From contig JAJAGP010000201.1 of NCBI GenBank assembly GCA_025084515.1, forward strand, positions 541,501 through 605,500: a stretch of DNA of 64,000 nucleotides, read 5' to 3'. The notes beneath the pieces were generated by a model. The model did not search any database, had not been told where the DNA came from, and was given only the letters and a program-made list of their open reading frames with translations. Origin of the DNA: Ancistrus triradiatus. Taxonomy: Eukaryota; Chordata; Actinopteri; Siluriformes; Loricariidae. Below, one piece after another: positions 32,177 to 42,921 of this stretch; position 1 is the stretch's first letter; every line of letters begins with the position of its first letter. A program made the translations under genes and the position numbers.

Positions 32177-32516
32177 TGTTATGCCCGCAGTCAGCTCGTC
32201 GGTCCATGCCCGCGTTCTAGAACGCTTCTCTTCCCCAACCTTCTAATCTTTTCCACCTGTTTCTGATTCACGCCTCTTTCCATCCTTATTTAAACCCTCT
32301 TTCGTTCATCTTTCCCTTGCTAAGTCACTTGGTCCCTTACCTTGTCACTAAGCGTAGCATCCTGCTTCTTTCATTCCCAATCCTCTCCACTCATCTGTGT
32401 CATCTCCGCTTTTCTACTACCCCGTTGCTTTAGTGTATTCCAGCTTCTCTAATAAACGCCGTTTCCTCCGATCCAGTCGCCTGCGTGTGTCTTCTTCTCA
32501 CTAGGCCGGCGTTACA
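32177..32516 (+). repeat. G2 5' LTR, 340 bp
   Basis: Begins TGTTATGCCC and ends GGCGTTACA. It has TTATTTAAACCC as a TATA-like site near 32287 and AATAAACGCC near 32450 as a polyadenylation-like signal. It is 16 bases upstream of the gag start. Confidence 0.85.
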
Positions 32517-32531
32517 GTTGAATTAGCCACC

Positions 32532-34160
32532 ATGGAGGCAGCGGCTAGTGGATCTGACCCCGGCTCTGCTTCAGCGTTCGGACAACAGCTCTCCGATCTT
32601 CGCGCTCAGCTGGAGGAGGTAGCGTGAGCCATGACACAGCTCGCAGAGAACCAGCGCTCGCTCGGCTCGCTGGTTCCTACGGTGAACGAGCTTTTACAAC
32701 GCGTGTCACAGCTTACTCCTTCCCCGGCTGCCGCGATTTCCCCGGCTTCAGTTCCGCTTCCTTCCAGCCCTCCACGGGCCCTGCCCTCGCATTCGGTTTA
32801 CAAGATCGCCTTACCGGAGAAATACGACGGGGACCCTGATCGCTGCGAGGGTTTTCTGCTACAATGCGAACTGTATTTCACACATTCACCCCCAGAATCC
32901 GACGCAGCTCGTATTGCCTTGGTAATCTCCCTCTTAACTCACCATGCCCTGGAAATGGCCACCGCCATCTGGTCCCAGCAGGGAGTGGAATCTAGGGATT
33001 ACAAATGTTTCTTGGATGCATTCCGCACTGTCTTCCAGCATCCTCGAAAGGGTCATTCTAGTGGTGAGTTGCTGCTTAACCTACGGCAGTGTCGCCGCTC
33101 AGCTGCAGAGTATGCCCTCGAGTTCTGCATGCTGGCGGCCCAGAGCAGCTGGAATACGGCTGCTCTCCTGTCTACATTTTATCAGGGTTTATGCCCCGAT
33201 CTAAGGAGGGAATTAGTGGGACGCGATGTCAACCTCACCCTGGAGAAACTCATCTCTCTCACTATTCGGTTGGACCAACTCCTCGGATCTCGACCTCGTA
33301 CGGTTCCCTGTACCACGCCTGCTCCCGCCGTCCAGGATTCTTCGCTGCCTCCTGAGGCCATGGAGCTTGCTGGTACCCACCTCTCCACCGAGGAGTGTCG
33401 ACGCCGCTTCAATGTGGACTTATGCTGTTACTGGGGTTCCAACCGTCATCTAGGCCCTGACTGTGACCTCGCTCCTCTGCTCAGGTCTACTGGTGTGCGT
33501 GCTGGAGCTACGGCACGCACACCCCGGGTGAGTCAACTCCCTCTTATTCCTTCATACACATTGCCTGTACTGTTGCGTTTCTCTCATGCTGAGATTCCCC
33601 TTACAGCCTTAGTCGATTCCGGCGCCCAGGGGAATTTCATCGCCGACCATGTGGTTACCACCTGGAAGATATCCTGCACCAGTTTCCCCACTGGTCGGCG
33701 TGTCACTGCAGCAGACGGACAACTGCTCGGCTCTGATCTCCTCATCCGAGTCACCACTCCCCTGTGCCTGCTTACCAGCGCCACCCATGAGGAGACCATT
33801 TCTTTCCTACCTCTGACCTCCTTGGCTTACCCAGTCATCCTGGGTCTCCCCTGGCTTCACCGTCATGATCCGCTCATCTCCTGGTCCACTCAGGAGCTTA
33901 TTCGCTGGTCTCCTTGGTGTCAGGACCACTGTCTACATCACCCAGTCCTACAGGTCAACTCTCTCTGTGTCCCTCTCGTCCACTCTCCCTCGGAATGTAC
34001 CCAGTGTCTACCAGGACCTGGCCTCAGTCTTTGGAGAAGGAGTACCAACTAGTCTGCCTCCTCATCGACCATACGACTGTGCAATAGACCTATTACCAGA
34101 CGCACCTCTACCCAAAGCCCATCTATATTCCCTTTTGCCGGCCGAAAGGCTATGAGGGAC
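32532..34160 (+). pseudogene. G2 gag and protease
   Basis: The start is chosen at 32532 because of its strong context GCCACCATGG right after the LTR. An in-frame TGA at 32625-32627, probably a mutated arginine codon, stops it. Reading resumes at once for 473 codons: capsid-like KYDGDPDRCEGFLLQCELYF, a half zinc knuckle (CCYWG), then the protease with LVDSGAQGNF (about 33607). Near 34050 the frame shifts and the sense continues to PHRPYDCAIDLLPDA. Confidence 0.9.
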
Positions 34161-36173
34161 TACATCGCCGAGTATCTCAGCCTCGGTTTCATTCGTCTAT
34201 CCACCTCGCCTGTCTCTGTTGGTTTCTTCTTCGTTCCCAAGCGGGATTCATCACTTCGGCCGTGTATTGACTATCGGGAGCTCAACTGTATCACTAAGAG
34301 GTTCATCTACCCTCTTCCTCTGGTACCCTTGGCCTTGGAGCAGCTTCGGTCTGCTCACTAGTACACCAAGTTGGATCTCCGGAACGCCTACAACCTTATC
34401 CGCGTGAAGGAGGGTGATGAGTGGAAGACAGCGTTCAGCACCAGCTCTGGGCATTATGAGTACCTGGTGATGCCCTTCGGCCTGGCCAATGCTCCCTCCG
34501 TCTTCCAGACCTTCATCAACGATGTCCTCCGGGATATGTTGGGCCGATTCGTGATTGTTTACTTGGATGACATCTTGGTCTTCTCTCTGAATCTCGCCAC
34601 CCATATCAACCAGGTCCGTCAGGTTCTAGAAAGGTTGCTGTCCCACCACCTCCGAGTGAAAGCCGAGAAGTGCGAATTCCACACCCAGTCAGTGCACTAT
34701 CTGGGCTACATCATTTCACTCTCCGGAGTAGCGATGGATGACTCTAAGGTGTCTGCCATCCTCTCTTGGCCCACCATCAAAGATCTTCAGCACTTACTGG
34801 GTTTTGCGAATTTTTACCATCGCTTCATTCATAATTTCAGCCGGACGGTGGCACCCCTCACTTCTTTCCTGCGGGGCAATCCTCGTTCCCTCCGATGGTC
34901 CCCAGAGGCAGAGATGACCTTTACGGTCCTCAAGTCGGCCTTTACCCAAGCTCCGGTTCTGGGCCACCCCGACCCGGATCGTCCTTTTGTTGTGGAGGTT
35001 GACGCGTCTTCAGTAGGGGTCCATTCTTTCGCAATGCCTGGGTGACCCGACGAAGCTTCATCCTGTCGCCTTCTATTCCCACAAGCTCACACCCGCAGAA
35101 CGCAATTACGATGTGGGAGATCGTGAGCTCTTGGCCATCAAATTGGCCCTAGAGGAGTGGAGACACTGGCTTGAGGGCTCACAACACCCTTTCACCGTCC
35201 TCACGGACCATAAGAACCTAGAATATCTGCATTCTGCCAAGCGCCTCAATGCCCGCCAAGCTCGCTGGTCACTCTTCTTCACCCGGTTCAATTTCACCAT
35301 TTCCTATCTACCTGGATCCAAAAATTCCAAGGCTGACACCCTCTCTCACAGCCTCGACCCCGCCATAGTAGCCCCGGAGGCTCCAGCACCCATCTTTCTG
35401 GCCTCCTGTGTTGTCGGGGCCATCCAGTGGGATTTTGAACGAGAATTGGATGACATGCTTTCCCAGACGCGTACCCCTCCAGAATGCCCTGCTGACAGAA
35501 AATTCGTTCCTCCCAACCTCCGTGAACGACTCATCACCTGGGCACACGTCTCCCTTTGCTCAGGTCACCCTGGGGAGAACCGCACCCACCAGCTCCTGGT
35601 GGCTCGCTATTGGTGGAGAACTATGCGCAAGGATATTCACCAGTTCGTGGCTTCCTGTAGCGCCTGTAGAGCAAGATCCCATGCACTCTTCCTTCTGGTC
35701 AGCTCTTTCCCCTGCCCATTCCACAGCGGTCGTGGTCCCATATCGCACAGGGACTTCATCCCTTTATGCAAGCTTCCCTCCGCTCTTCAGACGGCCGAAA
35801 TTCTTTTTCGAGAATGTGTTCCGTGCGTTTGGTATCCCGGAGGACATCCTATCAGACCGGGGTCCTCAGTTCACCTCCTCGGTCTGGCAGGCGTTTGTGG
35901 GTAAGCTGGGAGCCTCAGTGAGTCTCTCTTCGGGCTACCATCCGGAGTCCAATGGCCAGTGTGAATGCTCCAACCAGGAGCTGAAGAAGTTTCTCCGCTG
36001 CTACTGCTTGCACAACCCGCTGGATTGGAGCCAGTTTCTCCCATGGGCAGAGATAGTCCAGAACTCTCTTAGACACTCCGCTACTGGCCTCACGCCTTTC
36101 CAGTGCATTCTAGGCTATCAAACGCCCTTTGTGCCCTGGGACTTGACTCCCTCTGATGCTCCTGCCGTTGACA
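34152..36173 (+). pseudogene. G2 pol: RT, RNase H, integrase with internal deletion
   Basis: RT spans 34152-35040 with a TAG at 34359-34361 and the catalytic VIVYLDDILVFS (about 34552-34587). RNase H follows at 35113 with ELLAIKLALEEWRHW and LTDHKNLEYL after a frameshift near 35040. The integrase zinc finger (CSACRA) is at 35655-35680. Around 35740-35760 the text jumps from DFI to LPSA, losing roughly 30-40 residues of the core. The second catalytic Asp (ILSDRGPQF) and the region of the Glu (YHPESNGQCECSNQE) remain. Confidence 0.9.
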
Positions 36174-36951
36174 GGTGTAGGCTTGTAGCCAGTCTGACGG
36201 AGAAGATTGTAGTGTTAGAGGCGCGCATCCAGACATTAGAGAAGGCTAGCTCAGCTCCTAGCTTAGCAGATCTGGATGCCACAGGTGAAGTTAGAGCCCC
36301 GGCAGAGTCCTCGCAGCAGGGCAAGTGGGTGACGGTTCGGCGATGTAGTCGTAAGGCTAGTCCACGAGAGCACCACTCTTTACCTGTTCACGTGTCCAAC
36401 AGGTTTGCCCTCCTCAGTGAAACACCCACTGAGCAGCCTGTTGAAAGAGCTCTGGTCATAGGTGACTCTATTTTACGACACGTGAAACTTGCTACCCCTT
36501 TAGGGACACCAGCAGCTAAAGTTCCCTGTATCCCCGAAGCCAGAGTGCCGGACATTGTAACGAGTCTTAGTGAACTCAAGAGCCGCAGATTCTCTAGGAT
36601 ATTTTTATCCATGTAGGGGCTAATGATATACGCCTTCGTCAGTCAGAGGTTACTAAGGCTAATTTTGTAGAGGTGGTTAGCGTGGCGAAGGCAATGTCCG
36701 ATGCTGTAGTCTGCTCTGGCCCCATCCCAATGAGGCGAGGTGACCAAGCCTACAGCAGGTTATGGTCGCTGAACTGCTGGCTGTCCAACTGGTGCTCTGA
36801 AAACAACGTGGGCTATATAGACAACTGGATAGCCTTTAAAGGTAAGCCTGGCCTTTTAGGATGGGATGGTGTGCATCCCACTCTGGAGGGTGCTGCTCTC
36901 ATCTCCTGCAACATTGCCCATAGTCTTATGGCCCAATTGGTTAGGGGCTGA
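36174..36951 (+). pseudogene. L2 ORF1: coiled coil and SGNH esterase domain
   Basis: The first part reads EKIVVLEARIQTLEKASSAP, a short coiled coil. The esterase has RALVIGDSILRHVKLATPLG (the GDS Ser block), then VGANDIR at about 36612 in the next frame, and WDGVHPT near 36865 (Asp and His of the triad). One frameshift near 36600 separates the GDS block from the rest. Esterases of this kind are known from ORF1 of CR1/L2 LINEs; their role in retrotransposition is not settled. The start of ORF1 is missing. Confidence 0.85.
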
Positions 36952-37047
36952 CTATCCAGAGCAGGGGTCAGGCAGCAGACAGACCGGCTTAACCAACTCT
37001 CTGCTGGTAGCCATGCACTGTCAACCAGAACCCACATTATTGAAACT

Positions 37048-39361
37048 GTGTCTGTTACCCGCATCTGCCCTAAACGTAAATGCTCTCAAAAAGTCTGTTT
37101 TAATAACCTCATTAGTATAAACACAGATAGCTGCCAAAGAAATAACAACATTAGACTAAAGCTAGGATTACTTAACATTAGATCACTTACAAACAAAGCA
37201 GTGATTGTAAATGAAATGATCACTGATAAACGCTTACACGCTCTCTGTCTCACCGAAATTTGGATTAGACCTGATGAATATTTAGCCTTAAATAAAGCCT
37301 CACCTCCTGGATACAGTCATGCAAATTGCCCTCGTCCTAATGGTCTGGGGGGAGGCATAGCCACAATTTTTGACAAAGAGCTAAGTGTTACAACTAAATC
37401 CCATTACAAGGCTAATTCTTTTGAAATACTGATGCTTAATGTGACTGATCCATCGTTATGGAAGTCAAAACCACACTCTTTTCAGCTTATCACTATTTAC
37501 CACCCTCCTGGTCCCTATTCAGAATTTCTTCAGGAATTTGCTAACTTTCTTTCCTGCTTAGTACTGTAACAGATAAGGCTTTAATTGTAGGTGATTTCAA
37601 TATTCACTTTGACAATGAGCAGGATCCACTTAAAACTGTGTTCGAGTCCATCTTAGAATCCATGGGTATCACTCAGAATGTGATGGGACCAACCCACCGC
37701 TGTAATCATACTTTAGATCTAATATTAACATTTGGTATCAATATAGATAACCTTGATGTTTTCCCGCAAAGTGATTTGATTTCAGATCATTATCTTTTAG
37801 TATTTGGGCTATCTCTAATAAATAAAATCCCTTCTGCCTCGTTATCACAATAAGCGCACTATCACATCTGCTACTCCAGCTGCGTTTATTAAAAACCTAC
37901 CAGACTTGAAATGTAATACACCTACGGAGTTCATTCATCTTGAGTGTGTAAATAACCAATTAGAATATGTGCTTCGCTCAACCCTGGACATGATTGCTTC
38001 TGCTAGGGTCAAACGCATTAGAGAAAAAAGGCTAGCACCATGGTATAATGACCACACCCGTACCTTAAAGCAAAGAACATGGCATCTAGAGCGCAAGTGG
38101 AGACATAGTAAATTGGAGGTATTTAAGATTGCCCAGAGGGACAGCATGGCAGAGTATAAGCATGCCCTCACTAAAGCTAAAGCTGCATACTTCCCCTCAA
38201 TCATAGAGAAAAATAAGAATAATCCAAGATTTCTCTTTAATACAGTCTCCAAATGAACAAAAAACCCTACAGAAAGTAATTCTCCCGTTCTGTGCAATTT
38301 TAACAGTAATGCTTTCATGACTTTCTTTAATGATAAGATAGAAAACATTAGGCATAAAACTCGATGCTCATCACATCACCAAACTATTCAGCAACCTTCC
38401 AGATGCAGCACTATTGAAGACATCTGTACAATTAGCTTTAAATCAAGATTAGAATCTTTTACCCCAATTACTAATACTGAACTATCCGCACTGATCAGCT
38501 TGTCTAAGTCATCCACATGTTTATTAGATCCAATTCCTACACGTTTACTCAAATAAGTAATACCTAGTATTATAAAGCCACTGTTAGTTATTTTAAATTC
38601 ATCCCTTACCTTTGATTATGTGCCCAAACCCTTTAAGTCTGCCGTTATCAAACCACTGATTTAAAAAGCCAATCTTGACCATTGTGTGATATCTAATTAT
38701 GGACCAATTTCAAATCTACCGTTTCTGTCCAACATCTTAGAAAAAGCCGTCTATCAGCAGCTCTGCAGTTACCTCCAAAGAAATGGTATTTATGAAACAT
38801 TTCAGTCTGGCTTCAGGCCCCATCATAGTACTGAAACAGCATTAATTAGGGTACTAAAGGACTTGTTAATGTTCTCAGATAAGGGATGTGTTTCTTTTCT
38901 TGTTCTGTTAGATTTAAGTGCAGCATTTGACACTATAGATCATGATGTCTTACTAAACCGACTAGAAAATACTGTAGGTATTAAGGGATTACCTACAGTC
39001 CGACAGGAACCAGTTTGTTCATATAAATAATCTAAGGTCTAAGCTCTCAAAAGTGAAGTATGGCGTGCCTTAGGGGTCAGTGCTTGGCCCGCTTTTATTC
39101 TCTCTGTACATGCTGCCACTAGGCTCAGTTAAATTTTCTCTTACTTAACTCAGATAAAACTGAGGTTCTATTAGTGGGACCCAAGTCTGTGAGAGACAGG
39201 TTGGCTACATCTATCCTAAATCTAGATGACTGTCCAGTATTGCCCAGTCCTTCTGTAAAAAACTTAGGTGTCACATTTGATTCAGATCTCTTTTTTGATG
39301 CACACATTAGCAGCATCACTCGAATTGCTTCTTTCAATTACGTAAATATCGCTAAAACTTA
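37048..39361 (+). pseudogene. L2 ORF2: endonuclease and reverse transcriptase, catalytic segment missing
   Basis: Endonuclease: LGLLNIRSLTNKAVIVNEMI, LTEIWIRPDEYL, IVGDFNIHFDN (37590) and SDHYLLVFGL (37785). RT: NYGPISNLPFLSNILEKAVY (38696), FQSGFRPHHSTETAL (38802) and LLDLSAAFDTIDHDVLLNRL (38907). After LGPLLFSLYMLPLGSV near 39090-39127 the text jumps to NSDKTEVLLVGPKS, so the segment with YADD is lost. Several stops and frameshifts elsewhere. Confidence 0.88.
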
Positions 39362-40169
39362 GAATATCCTCTCTTTTAATTGATGGCAGAAAAAACTTGT
39401 TCAGCCGTTTATAACCCTCAAGGTTGGATTACTGTTAACGCCTTACTTACTGGATGCCTCTAGTAAATCTATAAATAAATAAATAAACTTCAGTTAGTCA
39501 GATGCAGCTGCCCGAGTGCTAACACGAACTAGAAAAATTGATCATATCACTCCTGTTCTATCATCACTACACTGGTTACCAGTCAAAATTCCGCATTTGA
39601 TTACAAATATTTATTTTAACTTATAAGGCTCTACATCGCCTGTCCCCCACATTATATTGAGTGACTCCTCTTAGAAGTTTTACAATCCAACTCGTATACT
39701 TTTCGTTCCGCAGGGTGCAGGACCTTCTTTAGTTCCTAGAATTAAAAAAGTCACAGCCGGGGGAAAGGCCTTCTCATACATGGCCCCCCAACTATGGAAA
39801 ATAAACTTCCCCACCTTTTGTTCGAGATTCAGACACTCTCCAAAGTTTTTAAGTTAGGCTAAAGGACATAACCTATTTACACAAGCTTTTTTGACTAGAG
39901 TTTTAGAACCAGGATGACATGGCTTGGGTCCACAGGGAAGGGCCCTCAGGTAAGGCCAAGCGGCTAGGGGCCGGAGTTGGAGCATTGTCAGGCCTCGTCC
40001 TGCCTTGTCCGATAGACGGGAGTGTCGAGAGGGCGGCTTCTGGCTGAAACTGGGCTTCGGTCAGAGGATCTTGAATAGGCACGACGGCATTAGCAAAAGG
40101 GAAGAGCGGCGAGGTCATAGTCAAATGAGTCTTATGGGGATCAGAGGTGGGTTTGCTGTCTTCTGCCTA

Positions 40170-40975
40170 CCAGGTCCGGGTCCCGTTTTTTTCCCCGGAC
40201 CTTTTGCAAACCCTTAGGGAGAATTGGTTTGCGACCTCTCCGCCACCATTTTTTTCTTCTAGCTGGCGCTTCGGCGCTGTAGGGGCTGGGGAAGCCAACT
40301 CTGAGGGTCATCGCCTTCCCCAACCCTTCTACGCTGGACCCCAGTCTTCTCCAGGGCTCCTTTATTGCTTCTCACCCCCCTGTCCCCTCTACCTCCGTCC
40401 CTCTGCCCGTGCCATGCCTACCCATTCTCTCTGCGCCTTGATTGCTTCCCCCCCCCCCCCCCCCCTCTGCTCCCCCTCCCCCTACCCCCCCCTATTCGAG
40501 CCTCTCCCTTCTGTCCCCCCCCCCGTGTCCCCCCCCTCCCCCTGTTGCTCCTTTTCTCCCCGCCACCTCATCACATTTCCCCCCACCTCTTCTTCTTCCC
40601 TCCCCTCTCCCCTCCCTTGTCTTTTCGCCTGCACTCCTCTTTATGTCCCCCCCGATGCCCCCCGTTTCTTTCCTGGCCCTCTTCTCCCCCTTCTTTTTTC
40701 TTTCTCGGCGACGAACCTTATGAGCTCCCTCTTCTGACATCAATGGCCGGATTCCATCCTCCATAGACAGGGACTCTCCGCAGATACCCCCCGACGCTTC
40801 CCCAGGAAGAGCCACACCCGGCCGGCCCCCACCGGGTCGACCCTGATGTGCAAACAGGGGACCCGAGGACACGTTACACCAGTTTCTACCCATTACCACC
40901 CCGAGAGTAAAGGGGGCGGGCGCCGGTCGAAGAGCAGCGCTGGCCGGCCATCGGCTAGTGACAGAAAACACAACT
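40170..40975. other. C-rich low-complexity block inside the L2 3' region
   Basis: Pyrimidine-rich with long C runs (about 20 at 40449) and words such as CCCCCCTCC. Other L2 copies (16640-16750, 18950-19120) go from CTGTCTTCTGCCT to TAATTACATTTTCTG with far less sequence. It may be a true polypyrimidine insertion or an assembly or base-calling artefact. No gene is supported despite open frames. Confidence 0.6.
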
Positions 40976-41373
40976 TCACTAATTACATTTTCTGTTCTCT
41001 CTCCGAGCTGTGTTCCGGCAGTTCCAGCCCCACACAAGATGTTCATCTGCTTGAGCTCCACTCAAGCTGCTTCCGTCATCAGCTCCAGCCCCATCATACC
41101 CGGGCCACTTAATGTCGATGTGCATACTTAGTTACGCTCTTAGATTTATCATCTATGCCGCCCAAGGAGGTTGGGTCCCTTTTTGAGTCTTGGTCCTCCC
41201 AAGGTTTCTTCCTAGAACTAGGGAGTTTTTCTTGCCACTGTCGCCCTAGGCTTGCTCAATTTGGGATTGGACGTAGTTATTAGGAGATAATCTAAACTTG
41301 TAAAGTTGCTTTGAGACAATGCTCCATTGTAAAAAGCGCTATATAAATAAATCTGACTTGACTTGACTTGACA

Positions 41374-41675
41374 ACTGGTTCCAACGCAGCGAGGAGATCT
41401 GGTGTCAGGTACATCAGAGGATTGACAGGGTCATCCGCCGTTACAAGAGGCACGCCAATCGGCACCGGCGTCTCGCTCCCATGTATCGCCGGGGGATAGG
41501 GTCTGGCTGTCCACTCGGGATCTACGTAAAACTCAGGGAAGTATGCAACTTTTTCCTTGCTACACAGGGCCGTTCAAGATCACGAAACAGATCAATAACA
41601 TCACCTATAGGCTAGAGTTGCCACCTCACTTACGGGTCTGTCCATCTTTCCATGTGTCGCTCTTGAAGCCCTGGG
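41374..41675 (+). pseudogene. G2 integrase C-terminal end
   Basis: Resumes the integrase at NWFQRSEEIWCQVHQRIDRV and continues through RVWLSTRDLRKTQG-like text to YTGPFKITKQINNITYRLEL and HVSLLKPW, the usual end of this Gypsy group. A base is lost in the GGGGGATAGGG region. No LTR follows. Confidence 0.85.
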
Positions 41676-42483
41676 TGTGTGCGTTTTTTAAATTGAGGTT
41701 CTCATTATTTCACAGTAATATTAATAAAAAAAAAAATTATCAATAATTAAAAATGTATTAAAGTGAAGACAGAATCCTTGCCTCCCTTTATTACCTTTGC
41801 TAATATTTTCTTTACTTCCTTCATTTATTTATGTTTGTTAATTTTTTTTTCTTATAAGTTTTTTAATATATATTTTGTTTATTAAACCTATGTTTGGAAG
41901 ATTGTTTGATCCGCTGCCAAGCACAACCAGCTGGTCACCCATAGAATCCAGGGCCACTAACAGGTCAGCAATATGTGCAAGACATCATGTGTTGCCTCTC
42001 ATGGCAGGGCTTCCAACTGGCATTTTCCAACAGGATAATACTCACCCATTCACAGCAAGGGTTTTCCAGGAATGTCTCCACCATATTGCAACCATTTTGG
42101 ATTTCCACCATTTTGTATCCCTGTCAAAAACACAGTGCAGAAAATCTTGTGCAGCTTAACAATCCCCAACAAAAACTTTGGAAGTAATGCATGCTCACTC
42201 GGACAGGCTCTTGAATACTGAGTCGATACCACTGAACAATTCGTGAATCAATTCCATGAGCTGGGCTTGTGCAACTAAGAGGTATAAACACTCAAAGCAT
42301 GGCAAAAGTAAAGAGCCAGTCGCACCAGAATCTGACCCTAACAATCCCTGTTACCTTGCGCCTTGAGCACTACCAGCACCCCTTTACAAAGCAATACTGT
42401 TAAAATCTTTCCCTCAATACCTCACGCTGGAGAGCTACGAAATACCAAAGGTGTGATTAGAGGCATCGCTCTCAAACAGCCTT
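41676..42483. other. AT-rich flank with a small Tc1-like transposase fragment
   Basis: 41690-41875 is AT-rich and empty. At about 41885-42080 a frame reads HHVLPLMAGLPTGIFQQDNT and HPFTARVFQECL. It is the QQDN-x-x-x-HTARV region of a Tc1/mariner transposase (second catalytic Asp). 42081-42483 is unassigned. Confidence 0.6.
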
Positions 42484-42921
42484 AAATCAGAATCAGAATC
42501 AGAATCAGCTTTATTTCACCAAGTGTGTTTACACACACAAGGAATTTGGTCCCGGTTGATGGTGTCTCTCTAGTACAATTAACAGGTACATATAATTTAA
42601 TACTATACAATATACAAAATCTATAAAATGCTAATAATAATAAGGTGCAGTGTGCGTTGTAGTGCAACAACAATGATGTGCACCATTTAGTTCATAATGT
42701 GTGTATTATAGTTCAGTGATATCGATCAGGTATTAATGAGTGTAATGAGGAAAGAAACTGTTCGAGTGTCTGGTAGTTTTTGTGTAAATCTCCTGCCAGA
42801 GGCAAGAAGCTGAAATAAATTGTGTCCAGGGTGTGAGGAGTCTGTGATTTTCTCTGCCCATTTTTTGGTTCTTGAAGTGTACAAGTCCTGAAGGTTGGGC
42901 AGAGGAGCACCAATGATTGTT

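Larger units (their letters stand above)
36174..41373 (+). mobile_element. L2 LINE inside G2, 5'-truncated, with corrupted 3' region
   Basis: Starts in ORF1 at 36174 and ends with the TTGACTTGACTTGAC tail. TTGACA at 36168-36173 and 41368-41373 may be a short target duplication or microhomology with the tail. ORF1 has an SGNH-type esterase; ORF2 has endonuclease and part of RT. The RT catalytic segment is deleted near 39127, and 39380-40180 shows many single-base insertions compared with other L2 copies. About 800 bp of C-rich sequence stands where other copies have about 170 bp. Confidence 0.9.
32177..41675 (+). mobile_element. Ty3/Gypsy retrotransposon G2, 5' LTR present, 3' LTR missing, split by an L2 LINE
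   Basis: The 5' LTR is followed by gag-protease, RT, RNase H and integrase. At 36173 an L2 LINE interrupts the integrase C-terminal region; the element resumes at 41374 with ACTGGTTCC and ends at about 41675 after HVSLLKPW. Removing the LINE restores the codon order VDNWF across the junction. No 3' LTR follows, so the right end is truncated. Premature stops and a partial integrase deletion make it inactive. Confidence 0.93.

Noticed and set aside
40147..41061. Proline-rich frames of 133-196 codons in the C-rich block
   Set aside because: Low-complexity sequence inside a LINE 3' region, possibly an assembly fault.
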